Notes under the pieces: generated by a model
Database searches by the model: none
What the model saw: the letters and a program-made list of their open reading frames with translations, nothing else
What the model was told of the DNA's origin: nothing
Position numbers and translations under genes: made by a program
Source of the DNA: an uncultured Gammaproteobacteria bacterium
GTDB taxonomy: Bacteria; Pseudomonadota; Gammaproteobacteria; SZUA-140
Assembly: GCA_945787585.1 (NCBI GenBank)
Contig: CALZIG010000108.1
Location: 1 to 6,290, forward strand
DNA length: 6,290 nt
Direction of reading: 5' to 3'
In this document: one piece after another, positions 1 through 6,290 of the stretch
Numbering within the stretch: position 1 is the stretch's first letter
Layout of the letters: every line of letters starts with the position of its first letter

Positions 1-598
1 CATGGGCCGGATTGAGAAACTTGTTGGAATGCCATGAGGTGGCCATGTGGCCAGTTTCCGCCTCGCCATCACCGATCACACAACAGACCAGCAGATCCGG
101 GTTGTCGAAGGCCGCGCCATAGGCATGGGACCGGGCATAACCCAGTTCGCCACCCTCATGACTCGAGCCCGGTGTTTCGGCAGTCACATGACTGCCGACG
201 CCGCCGGGAAAGGAGAACTGCTTGAACAGCCGCCGCATGCCATCGGCATCGGTGGAGATGTTGGAATAGAACTCGCTGTAACTGCCCTCCAGCCAGGTGT
301 TGGCCACCAGACCGGGGCCGCCATGGCCCGGGCCGGCGATGTAAATCATGTCCAGGTCATGGTCTTTGATGATGCGGTTGCAGTGGGCGTAGATAAAATT
401 CAGACCGGGGGTGGTACCCCAGTGGCCCAGTAGCCGTGGTTTTACATGTTCTTTTTTCAGCGGCTCTTTGAGCAAGGGATTGTCGAGCAGATAGATCTGG
501 CCAACCGAGAGGTAATTGGCGGCACGCCAATAGGCGTCAATCTTGCGTAGCTGTTCGCTGTTCAGGGTCTCACCGGTAATTGCCACTGTGTTTATCAT
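1..598 (-). CDS. xfp: Phosphoketolase (Xfp family), N-terminal part, runs off left edge
   Basis: This is a thiamine-diphosphate enzyme of the cytoplasm. The family splits xylulose-5-phosphate (and often fructose-6-phosphate) with phosphate into acetyl phosphate plus glyceraldehyde-3-phosphate (or erythrose-4-phosphate). The minus strand is open without frameshift from ATG at 598 to the window edge, giving 199 visible residues out of the family's usual roughly 800. Visible motifs are GHWGTTPG (residues 58-65, active-site His59), AGPGHGGPG (88-96, His92), [19 protein letters not shown] (136-154, His137, with the EGGELGY phosphoketolase signature), and the second signature from Gly161 through GDGE (176-179), which begins the ThDP/metal-binding motif. 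His59, His92 and His137 keep a constant offset of five from His64, His97 and His142 as I remember them in the bifidobacterial enzyme. The start is fixed by AGGAGG seven bases upstream. Residue 184 is His in [10 protein letters not shown], where I recall Pro in the family. Substrate preference cannot be told from this part. Confidence 0.95.
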   Translation of the reverse strand, partial: MINTVAITGETLNSEQLRKIDAYWRAANYLSVGQIYLLDNPLLKEPLKKEHVKPRLLGHWGTTPGLNFIYAHCNRIIKDHDLDMIYIAGPGHGGPGLVANTWLEGSYSEFYSNISTDADGMRRLFKQFSFPGGVGSHVTAETPGSSHEGGELGYARSHAYGAAFDNPDLLVCCVIGDGEAETGHMATSWHSNKFLNPAH

Positions 599-605
599 GC
601 TGGTT

Positions 606-611
606 CCTCCT
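606..611 (-). promoter_or_regulatory. Shine-Dalgarno site of xfp
   Basis: The minus strand reads AGGAGG, a perfect core match to the 16S anti-Shine-Dalgarno sequence, seven bases before the ATG at 598. This decides the start codon and predicts efficient translation. The site abuts the palindrome at 612-624. Confidence 0.9.
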
Positions 612-624
612 AGCTGAATCAGCT
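612..624. repeat. Perfect 13-bp palindrome next to the xfp ribosome-binding site
   Basis: AGCTGA-A-TCAGCT has six-base perfect arms around one central base. It lies between the proposed xfp promoter (652-680) and the AGGAGG site (606-611), within the likely 5' leader. As DNA it could be a dimeric repressor operator. As RNA it could form only a small five-pair hairpin with a three-base loop directly in front of the ribosome-binding site. No specific regulator is recognised, and a match of this length could arise by chance. Confidence 0.4.
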
Positions 625-651
625 TATCTTCAGTCCTCAGTCTTTGAATAT

Positions 652-680
652 ATAATGACCTTTTAAGCGATGCCTGTAAA
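652..680 (-). promoter_or_regulatory. Candidate sigma70 promoter for xfp
   Basis: On the minus strand, TTTACA (675-680, five of six to TTGACA) is followed after exactly 17 bases by CATTAT (652-657, four of six to TATAAT). Initiation about seven bases downstream would give a 5' leader of roughly 45 bases containing the palindrome and the AGGAGG site. Spacing, match quality and position all fit, but this is pattern matching only. The plus strand also reads TATAAT at 651-656, without a good -35 partner. Confidence 0.5.
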
Positions 681-804
681 CGGCCAATGTTCGACCTGTC
701 TGCCTGCTTCTGTCTTCACTGGTTTGGTAGCGGTCGAGATTGAAAAGCACTGATGCGGCGTAACATTATCTATCTCAGCAACTGATTATATGATGAGCAT
801 GTCA

Positions 805-833
805 TGGTGACGCCTTTGTATCGGCGTTATAAA
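805..833 (+). promoter_or_regulatory. Weak candidate promoter for the glutamate dehydrogenase gene
   Basis: TATAAA (828-833, five of six to TATAAT) is preceded after 17 bases by TGGTGA (805-810), which matches TTGACA at only three positions. A five-pair inverted repeat ACGCC/GGCGT (810-814 and 823-827) lies in the spacer and touches the -10 box. If used, the mRNA leader would be about 80 bases and would include the inverted repeat at 859-898. A poor -35 would fit an activator-dependent promoter, but this is speculative. Confidence 0.25.
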
Positions 834-858
834 TTTCCAAACAAGCGTGCAATTTCTG

Positions 859-898
859 GCATGATTATGTTTGAATCAGGAATTGACCATATACATGC
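859..898. repeat. Imperfect inverted repeat upstream of the glutamate dehydrogenase gene
   Basis: GCATGATTATG (859-869) and CATATACATGC (888-898) pair at nine of eleven positions across an 18-base spacer, with the central two bases mismatched. A smaller inverted repeat, TGATT/AATCA (862-866 and 874-878), is nested in the left half. The element ends 24 bases before the start codon. It may be an operator or a leader hairpin. The A+T-rich composition makes chance a real alternative. Confidence 0.35.
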
Positions 899-911
899 AA
901 GTTTACCTGTC

Positions 912-917
912 AAGGGA
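912..917 (+). promoter_or_regulatory. Shine-Dalgarno-like site of the glutamate dehydrogenase gene
   Basis: AAGGGA lies five bases before the ATG at 923 and is a partial match to the AAGGAG core. It is weaker than the xfp site. The only other nearby ATG upstream (895) is out of frame, so 923 is the best start. Confidence 0.6.
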
Positions 918-922
918 AAGCT

Positions 923-3900
923 ATGACGCTTAAGCACACCAAAGAAAAAAATGCGATTATTAGTCGCATAGTGGAGATGCTGGGGAAGCATCTACCCGAA
1001 GGGGAAGTCAGGCGCGCGACTCGCTTTGCTGAGCAATATTATGCACGCGCAGCCCCTGATGATTTAGTGAACCTCTCTATCGATGATCTGTACGGTGCCT
1101 TGCTCAGTCATTGGCATCTAGCGGTCCGCAGAAAATCAGACAAGCCGCTAGTCCATGTTTATAACCCTGTCTTTGAAGAGCAGGGCTGGCAATCCACTCA
1201 CACGGTGATTGAAGTGGTTACCGACGATATGCCATTTCTGGTTGATTCTCTGAGTATGGGGCTGATTCACCAGGGCATCAGTATTCATTTTGCCCTGCAC
1301 CCAGTTATCTCTGTACGTCGTGATGCGAGTGGCAAGCTGGTGGATGTGTTGAGTGTCAGTGACGAAGGCAAAGGTGTTGCCAATGAGGCTTTTCTGCGTT
1401 TCGAAATCGACAGGCAGAATGATCCACAGACACTGGCTACTCTGCACAAGAATATTCTGCATGTCTTAATGGACGTGCGGCTGGTGGTTGATGACTGGCA
1501 ACCGATGCGGACCAGGATGCAGGAGATCATAGAACTGCTGTCGACCCAGAACTTGCCGCTTGACCAGGAGGAAAAAGAAGAAAGTATTGCCTTTTTACGC
1601 TGGGTCGAGCAAAACCATTTTACCTTTATCGGTTTTCGCGCCTATGACCTGACTGAAGAGGCGGGACAGGATATGTTGCGTTTGAGTGCTGATTCGGGGC
1701 TGGGTATCTTTCGTAATACCCAGGTCGATCATGTCTCGCAGAGCTTTACCCAACTCCCAGCAGTCGTGCGCAGCGAAGCACGTGTGCCAAGCGTACTGGT
1801 GATCACAAAATCGACCGCACAGTCTCCGGTGCATCGTCCTGTTCACATGGACTATCTGGGGATCAAACGATTTAATGAAGCCGGAGAAGTGAGCGGCGAA
1901 TGGCGTTTTCTCGGGCTGTATAGCTCGACTGCCTACAGCTTGCCACCCAATGACATCCCGATCCTGCGGCGCAAGGCGGCGTGGGTACTAGCGCAGTTGA
2001 AGCTCGCCTCCGATAGTCATGCAGGCAAAGCGATGCAACATATACTGGCGACATTTCCGCGTGATGAGATGTTTCAGGCTAGCAATGAAGAATTGCTGGA
2101 GATTACGGTTGGCATACTCCATGTACAGGACCGTCACAGTTTACGTCTGTTTCTTCGGCAAGACCCGTTTGGTCGTTTTATCAGCGCCTTTGTTTTTGTG
2201 CCCCGAGATCGCTACAACACGGAATTACGCCTGCGGATGCAGGAGATACTGATGCAGGCGCTTGATGGACAGGGCGCAGAATTTAATGTGCAGTTTACTG
2301 AGTCCGTGCTAGCACGCGTCCATTTTATCATCCGTATCCAGGCAGATCACCTCTCGGAATTTGATGCGAGTGAGATCGAGGCGCGCATCACGGCCGCGAT
2401 GTTGTCCTGGGAAGATGAACTGGAAGTGGCATTACACGAACATCATGGTGAAGGGCTGGGTATTCAGTTGCAGCGTAAATACGGTAGCTCCTTCCCGCCG
2501 GCTTATCGTGACGACTTCACTGCACGCACCGCAGTGTTGGATATCAAACACCTGGAGAGTCTCACTGAGACAATACAGTTAGACACGCTGCTTTATCGCC
2601 CCATTGAGGAAAGCGACAACCTGTTGCACTTCAAGGTCTATGGCCGAAATCGCCCCATGCCCTTATCCGATGTGTTGCCGATACTCGAACGCATGGGACT
2701 GCGTGTGCTCGGAGCGCGACCCTATGAGATTTCAATGTTGGATGGGGCGCGTTGCTGGATCCTTGATTTCGATATGACTGCTGGACAGGGCATCGAAATT
2801 GAAATCTTGCAGGTGAAAAAGATTTTTCAGGACGCATTCGCACGCGTCTGTACCGGCGAGATTGAAAATGATGGTTTTAATCGCCTGGTACTGGCGGCCG
2901 CGCTGAACTGGCGCATGGTGATGGTGTTACGAGGTATCTGTAAGTATCTACTGCAAACGCGCGCGCCTTTCAGTCAGGCCTATATGGAATCGGCACTGGC
3001 TAAAAATGCACATATCTCCATCTTGTTGACACAGCTGTTTATGGTGCGCTTCGATCCCAAACGTAAGACAAATGCGAAGGAAGCAGTAGAAAAATTGATT
3101 GCCAGGATAGAGGAGGCACTGGATGCGGTGAGTAATCTGGATGAAGACCGCATTCTACGTCGATATCTGACGATCATACAGGCCATGTTACGTACCAACT
3201 ATTTTCAGCATGGCGAGAATAAAGCATTCAAGACGTATTTTTCATTCAAACTGGACTCGTCAAAAGTACCAGATTTACCACTGCCACGCCCGATGTTTGA
3301 GGTGTTCGTCTACGCACCATGGGTAGAGGGCGTTCACTTACGCGGTGGCAAGGTGGCGCGGGGTGGTTTGCGCTGGTCAGACAGACGGGAGGATTTCCGC
3401 ACCGAAGTCCTAGGGCTGATGAAGGCGCAAATGGTTAAGAATTCTGTGATTGTACCGGTGGGTGCCAAAGGGGGCTTCGTGGTCAAGCGACCGCCCGGTA
3501 GCGATCAGCGTGACAGGCTGAAGGATGAGGTGATCCGCTGTTACCGTACTTTTGTCTGTGGCTTGCTCGATTTGACAGATAACCTGGTCAATGGCGAGGT
3601 AGTACCGCCACCAGAGGTGGTTCGTTATGACGACGACGATCCTTACCTGGTGGTCGCGGCTGATAAAGGCACGGCCACTTTCTCTGACACTGCCAACGAT
3701 ATTGCCGCCGATTATAACTTCTGGATGGGAGATGGTTTCGCCTCTGGGGGCTCATCAGGTTACGACCATAAAAAAATGGGGATTACTGCCCGTGGTGCAT
3801 GGGAATCAGTTAAACGGCATTTTCACGAATTGAACATTGATTGTCAGCAACAGGATTTTAATGTGGTCGGTATCGGCGACATGGCAGGTGATGTGTTTGG

Positions 3901-5788
3901 CAATGGCATGCTGCTATCACGCCACATCAAGCTGGTTGCGGCGTTTAATCACCAGCATATCTTTATCGACCCCCAGCCCGATCCCGAGGTTTCCTATCTG
4001 GAACGCGAGCGCCTGTTCAGACTGCCGCACTCGGCGTGGAATGATTATGACAAACAACTTATTTCCACAGGTGGAGGCATCTATCCACGCAGTGCCAAAT
4101 CAGTCAAATTGAGCCACGAGGCACGTCAGGTGCTGGGTATTGAGGCCGAAGTCATGACCCCCGTTGAGTTGATACAGGGTTTGTTGCGCGCTCCTGTGGA
4201 TCTGTTATGGAACGGTGGCATCGGGACCTACGTCAAGGCTAGTCGAGAGACTCACGCCGATGTGGGTGATCGTGTCAATGATCCGTTACGAGTCGATGCG
4301 TGTGAGCTGCGTTGCCGGGTGGTGGGGGAAGGTGGAAACCTCGGTTTTACCCAGTTGGCACGTGTTGAGTTCGCGCGTAAGGATGGTCTGATCAATACTG
4401 ATTTTATCGATAATTCCGGCGGCGTCGATTGTTCTGATCATGAGGTTAATATCAAGATCCTGTTAAATCAGATGGTGCGTACGGGTGACATGACGTTAAA
4501 ACAGCGTAATCAACTGCTCCTCAAAATGACGGACGATGTTACCGCTCTGGTGCTGCATCACAATTATCTGCAAACCCAGGCGCTTAGTATTGCCGCGATG
4601 CAGGCACCATTGTTACCCAGCGAACATATGCGCTTGATACGCGAACTCGAGCGTGATGGGCGCTTGAAACGCAAGCTGGAATTTCTTCCCGATGATACTG
4701 CATTGAATGAGCGGGAGCAGCTTGGCGAAGGGCTAACCCGGCCTGAGATCGCGGTGCTGTTATCTCACAGTAAAATTAAATTGTTCGAAGAGTTATGTAA
4801 TTCCAGCATTAACGAAGATGATTTTTTGGCATCAGAGCTGATCGAGTATTTTCCCGAGGCGATGCATGACGGTTTTACCACACTCATGCAGGCACACCCT
4901 CTGCGGCGTGAAATCATTGCCACTCAGATCAGTAATAGTGTAGTGAATCGCATGGGCAGTACGTTTGTGTTGCGCATGAAAGATGAAACCGGTCACGACG
5001 CCAAAGACATAGCCGGTGCCTTTACCGCTGTCCGGGAGATATTTGGCGCACGTGAATTATGGAATGCTATTGAGGCGCTGGATACAGGTATTTCTGTACA
5101 GACACAGAATATGATGCTCATTGAGATCAGACACTTGTTAGATCGGGCGACAGTGTGGCTGTTGCGCAACCGTCGCTCACCGATTGATATTGTCGAGAAT
5201 ATTGCACAATTCGCTGATACCGTGGCCGCCGCGATTCCTCAGATTCCTCGGTTGTTACAGAATGAGACGCGAACACGTTTCAAGAAAACAGCTCGCCAAT
5301 ATGTTCATGCGGGTGCGCCCGCCGAACTGGCACAACGGGTAGCTATTCTTGATGCTGTTTATCCAGCATTAGATTTGGTGGAGATCCAGATTGATCTCGG
5401 TATAAGCATTAAAGAGGTTACCGACACCTATTTCAAGATCGGTTTTGCGCTGGAACTGTTCTGGTTACATGACCGGATCCAGGAATTACCTCGAACTGAT
5501 TATTGGCAGCGTAAGGCACGCATGGCCCTGCGCTATGATCTGTATGTTGAATTACGTGCTTTAACTAAAGGTCTCTTACAGCAGGGTACCAGGTCGCGCA
5601 GTACTAAAGTATGGGTGACCCACTGGCTTGAAGAGAATGCTGTGGCGGTCAATCACTGGCGAAATTTACTGGCAGATATTCAGGCAAGCGGCGTAAATGA
5701 CCTCGCAATGTTATCTGTAGCGATGCGTGAGATTCGCAGTTTTGTAAGGTATGGGGTAAAAGAGCAGGGAGTTTCATCACAGCCATGA
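923..5788 (+). CDS. gdhB: NAD-specific glutamate dehydrogenase, large GDH180-type
   Basis: This cytoplasmic enzyme oxidatively deaminates L-glutamate to 2-oxoglutarate and ammonium, reducing NAD+. In this family it is generally catabolic. The gene is intact and encodes 1621 residues, the usual length (about 1600-1650). An N-terminal ACT-like domain lies near residues 90-180 (DDMPFLVDSLSM, 101-112), a second near 400-500 (LRLFLRQDPFGRF) and a third near 550-640. The catalytic domain follows, with RGGLRWSDR (813-821), KNSVIVPVGAKGGFV around Lys839 and Lys849, AADKGTATFSDTAN, and GITARGAWE (953-961). The Rossmann-type dinucleotide motif GIGDMAGDVFGNG spans 983-995. By analogy with small GDHs, Lys849 is the likely catalytic lysine and Lys839 the likely substrate-binding one. 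The C-terminal helical region includes LTRPEIAVLLSHSKIKLF near 1270-1290. The ACT domains suggest amino-acid allostery, as known for relatives. The gene appears monocistronic: divergent from xfp upstream and convergent with the gene downstream. The symbol follows Pseudomonas usage. Confidence 0.98.
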   Translation: MTLKHTKEKNAIISRIVEMLGKHLPEGEVRRATRFAEQYYARAAPDDLVNLSIDDLYGALLSHWHLAVRRKSDKPLVHVYNPVFEEQGWQSTHTVIEVVTDDMPFLVDSLSMGLIHQGISIHFALHPVISVRRDASGKLVDVLSVSDEGKGVANEAFLRFEIDRQNDPQTLATLHKNILHVLMDVRLVVDDWQPMRTRMQEIIELLSTQNLPLDQEEKEESIAFLRWVEQNHFTFIGFRAYDLTEEAGQDMLRLSADSGLGIFRNTQVDHVSQSFTQLPAVVRSEARVPSVLVITKSTAQSPVHRPVHMDYLGIKRFNEAGEVSGEWRFLGLYSSTAYSLPPNDIPILRRKAAWVLAQLKLASDSHAGKAMQHILATFPRDEMFQASNEELLEITVGILHVQDRHSLRLFLRQDPFGRFISAFVFVPRDRYNTELRLRMQEILMQALDGQGAEFNVQFTESVLARVHFIIRIQADHLSEFDASEIEARITAAMLSWEDELEVALHEHHGEGLGIQLQRKYGSSFPPAYRDDFTARTAVLDIKHLESLTETIQLDTLLYRPIEESDNLLHFKVYGRNRPMPLSDVLPILERMGLRVLGARPYEISMLDGARCWILDFDMTAGQGIEIEILQVKKIFQDAFARVCTGEIENDGFNRLVLAAALNWRMVMVLRGICKYLLQTRAPFSQAYMESALAKNAHISILLTQLFMVRFDPKRKTNAKEAVEKLIARIEEALDAVSNLDEDRILRRYLTIIQAMLRTNYFQHGENKAFKTYFSFKLDSSKVPDLPLPRPMFEVFVYAPWVEGVHLRGGKVARGGLRWSDRREDFRTEVLGLMKAQMVKNSVIVPVGAKGGFVVKRPPGSDQRDRLKDEVIRCYRTFVCGLLDLTDNLVNGEVVPPPEVVRYDDDDPYLVVAADKGTATFSDTANDIAADYNFWMGDGFASGGSSGYDHKKMGITARGAWESVKRHFHELNIDCQQQDFNVVGIGDMAGDVFGNGMLLSRHIKLVAAFNHQHIFIDPQPDPEVSYLERERLFRLPHSAWNDYDKQLISTGGGIYPRSAKSVKLSHEARQVLGIEAEVMTPVELIQGLLRAPVDLLWNGGIGTYVKASRETHADVGDRVNDPLRVDACELRCRVVGEGGNLGFTQLARVEFARKDGLINTDFIDNSGGVDCSDHEVNIKILLNQMVRTGDMTLKQRNQLLLKMTDDVTALVLHHNYLQTQALSIAAMQAPLLPSEHMRLIRELERDGRLKRKLEFLPDDTALNEREQLGEGLTRPEIAVLLSHSKIKLFEELCNSSINEDDFLASELIEYFPEAMHDGFTTLMQAHPLRREIIATQISNSVVNRMGSTFVLRMKDETGHDAKDIAGAFTAVREIFGARELWNAIEALDTGISVQTQNMMLIEIRHLLDRATVWLLRNRRSPIDIVENIAQFADTVAAAIPQIPRLLQNETRTRFKKTARQYVHAGAPAELAQRVAILDAVYPALDLVEIQIDLGISIKEVTDTYFKIGFALELFWLHDRIQELPRTDYWQRKARMALRYDLYVELRALTKGLLQQGTRSRSTKVWVTHWLEENAVAVNHWRNLLADIQASGVNDLAMLSVAMREIRSFVRYGVKEQGVSSQP

Positions 5789-5795
5789 GGTGCAA

Positions 5796-5833
5796 AGGGT
5801 GTGCAATTAGAGCTTAGCGGGTGTTAACACCCT
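5796..5833. terminator. Possible terminator hairpin in the convergent gap
   Basis: GGGTGTTAACACCC (5819-5832) is a perfect 14-bp palindrome. It can fold as a five-pair GC-rich stem with a TTAA loop, beginning 31 bases after the dehydrogenase stop codon. A second GGGTGT copy (5797-5802) allows an alternative seven-pair stem, AGGGTGT (5796-5802) with ACACCCT (5827-5833). The downstream sequence TCTGGTTTC is only weakly T-rich and the opposite side has no T run, so an efficient intrinsic terminator is not certain. The position between converging genes supports a shared termination role; a protein-binding palindrome is the alternative. Confidence 0.4.
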
Positions 5834-5866
5834 CTGGTTTCAAACGCTTTGGGTCTATGCGTTACA

Positions 5867-6290
5867 TCATCCCGCCAACCAGGCAAGCGCCAATCCTAAT
5901 AACACAAAGAGGGTAATCCTGGCGCGCCATCCGTAGCAAAAGGCAACTGGTTTTTGCCAGTTCAGCATGCGCTGATTTTGTTTTATTACCTTTAACCGTG
6001 AGGCTCGCCAGATAGACTGTAGTCCAGTCAACCGCCGGTTAACCCATCGCTGGATCAGGTCAAACCATTGTTCAGTCCACAAGCTCAAAACAGAAATTCG
6101 TGGCAAAGCAGTCGCAGGGGAATGATGTGTGCGCTGTGTGCGGCTAAAGTTGAAGAACAGTGCCGCCAGGAAGATACCCACTGAAGCGATGAGAGGATAA
6201 ACAAAATATTCGTACTGACGCCATACATCCGGGTAGCTCAGTGCCACTCCCAGCGTTGCGATAAACAGGCCGGTAATCGCAACACTGGCC
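5867..6290 (-). CDS. C-terminal part of a multi-pass membrane protein, possibly a NuoL/MrpD-like proton-conducting subunit
   Basis: The frame is open from the right edge to a TGA at 5867-5869, giving 140 visible residues; the start is outside the window. The GTG at 6247 is internal, because the frame and a hydrophobic helix continue upstream of it. Three hydrophobic segments are visible: about 1-17 (ASVAITGLFIATLGVAL), about 29-48 (ending IFLAALFFNF) and the last 16 or so (ITLFVLLGLALAWLAG). A linker of about 75 residues between the second and third is strongly basic and Trp-rich, with few acidic residues, so it is probably cytoplasmic. The layout of two helices, a long amphipathic stretch containing WTEQWFDLIQRW, and a final helix recalls the C-termini of complex I subunit 5/MrpD-like proton-conducting proteins. 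That is a resemblance from memory, not a confirmed match. The membrane call is firm; the family call is tentative. The gene converges on the dehydrogenase gene with a 78-base gap. Confidence 0.8.
   Translation of the reverse strand, partial: ASVAITGLFIATLGVALSYPDVWRQYEYFVYPLIASVGIFLAALFFNFSRTQRTHHSPATALPRISVLSLWTEQWFDLIQRWVNRRLTGLQSIWRASRLKVIKQNQRMLNWQKPVAFCYGWRARITLFVLLGLALAWLAG

Larger units (their letters stand above)
599..922. other. Divergent intergenic region between xfp and the glutamate dehydrogenase gene
   Basis: This 324-base stretch separates two divergent starts and should hold both promoters. I see no open reading frame with a credible ribosome-binding site and no tRNA or recognisable small RNA. 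Its contents are a promoter-like pair and palindrome on the xfp side, a weaker promoter-like pair near 805-833, and an imperfect inverted repeat at 859-898 on the dehydrogenase side. TCAGTC occurs twice (630-635 and 637-642), and TGATTAT occurs at 783-789 and 862-868. These short repeats may be chance. Confidence 0.8.

Noticed and set aside
47..433. Plus-strand open frame of 128 codons (and a smaller one at 34-225).
   Set aside because: It lies wholly antisense to the conserved phosphoketolase frame, has no ribosome-binding site, and its translation shows no recognisable domain. It is a shadow of the real gene.
857..872. TGGCATGATTATGTTT as a sigma54 (-24/-12) promoter for the dehydrogenase gene.
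   Set aside because: The TGGCA half fits, but the -12 element reads TGTTT where TTGCA/T is needed and the invariant GC is missing.
1148..3198. Several antisense open frames of 60-104 codons inside the glutamate dehydrogenase gene, such as 1148-1462 and 1595-1846.
   Set aside because: All lie opposite conserved dehydrogenase coding sequence. Their translations look like antisense coding with no domain signal.
3627..4112. Same-strand out-of-frame open stretches (3627-3833 and 3837-4112) over the dehydrogenase catalytic domain.
   Set aside because: The in-frame product carries the conserved GITARGAWE and GIGDMAGD motifs here, so the other frame is incidental. There is no evidence of a frameshift.
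6245..6247. GTG as a possible start of the right-hand minus-strand gene.
   Set aside because: The frame stays open to the window edge and the hydrophobic helix continues upstream. No Shine-Dalgarno site precedes the GTG, so it is an internal valine codon.
1..6290. Mobile element, CRISPR array, toxin-antitoxin pair, defence system or other novel accessory system.
   Set aside because: No repeat array, transposase, terminal inverted repeats or unusual composition is seen. The window is almost filled by two recognised metabolic genes and one membrane-protein fragment.

Overview
The window looks like chromosomal DNA of a free-living proteobacterium, most likely a gammaproteobacterium. This rests on a full-length GDH180-type NAD-dependent glutamate dehydrogenase, typical proteobacterial ribosome-binding sites, mixed codon use with roughly even GC, and tight gene packing. 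I cannot name the genus from sequence alone. I see no sign of mobile DNA, CRISPR, phage, tRNA or rRNA.

Layout. Positions 1-598 (minus strand) hold the N-terminal 199 codons of a phosphoketolase (Xfp family) that runs off the left edge. Positions 599-922 are a 324-base divergent intergenic region. It contains a good AGGAGG ribosome-binding site and a plausible sigma70 promoter for the phosphoketolase, a perfect short palindrome beside that ribosome-binding site, and an imperfect inverted repeat in front of the rightward gene. Positions 923-5788 (plus strand) are one intact 1621-residue NAD-specific glutamate dehydrogenase filling most of the window. Positions 5789-5866 are a short convergent gap with a GGGTGTT/AACACCC palindrome, probably a terminator region. 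Positions 5867-6290 (minus strand) are the C-terminal 140 residues of a multi-pass membrane protein whose start lies beyond the right edge. Its identity is uncertain; a NuoL/MrpD-like proton-conducting subunit is my best guess.

How the genes relate. Phosphoketolase splits xylulose-5-phosphate or fructose-6-phosphate into acetyl phosphate plus a sugar phosphate. Glutamate dehydrogenase converts glutamate into 2-oxoglutarate, ammonium and NADH. Both sit at branch points of central carbon and nitrogen metabolism, but they are divergently transcribed and nothing here proves shared control. Overall this is an ordinary housekeeping region. I found no convincing undescribed system, and the findings are modest regulatory-site and residue-level observations.
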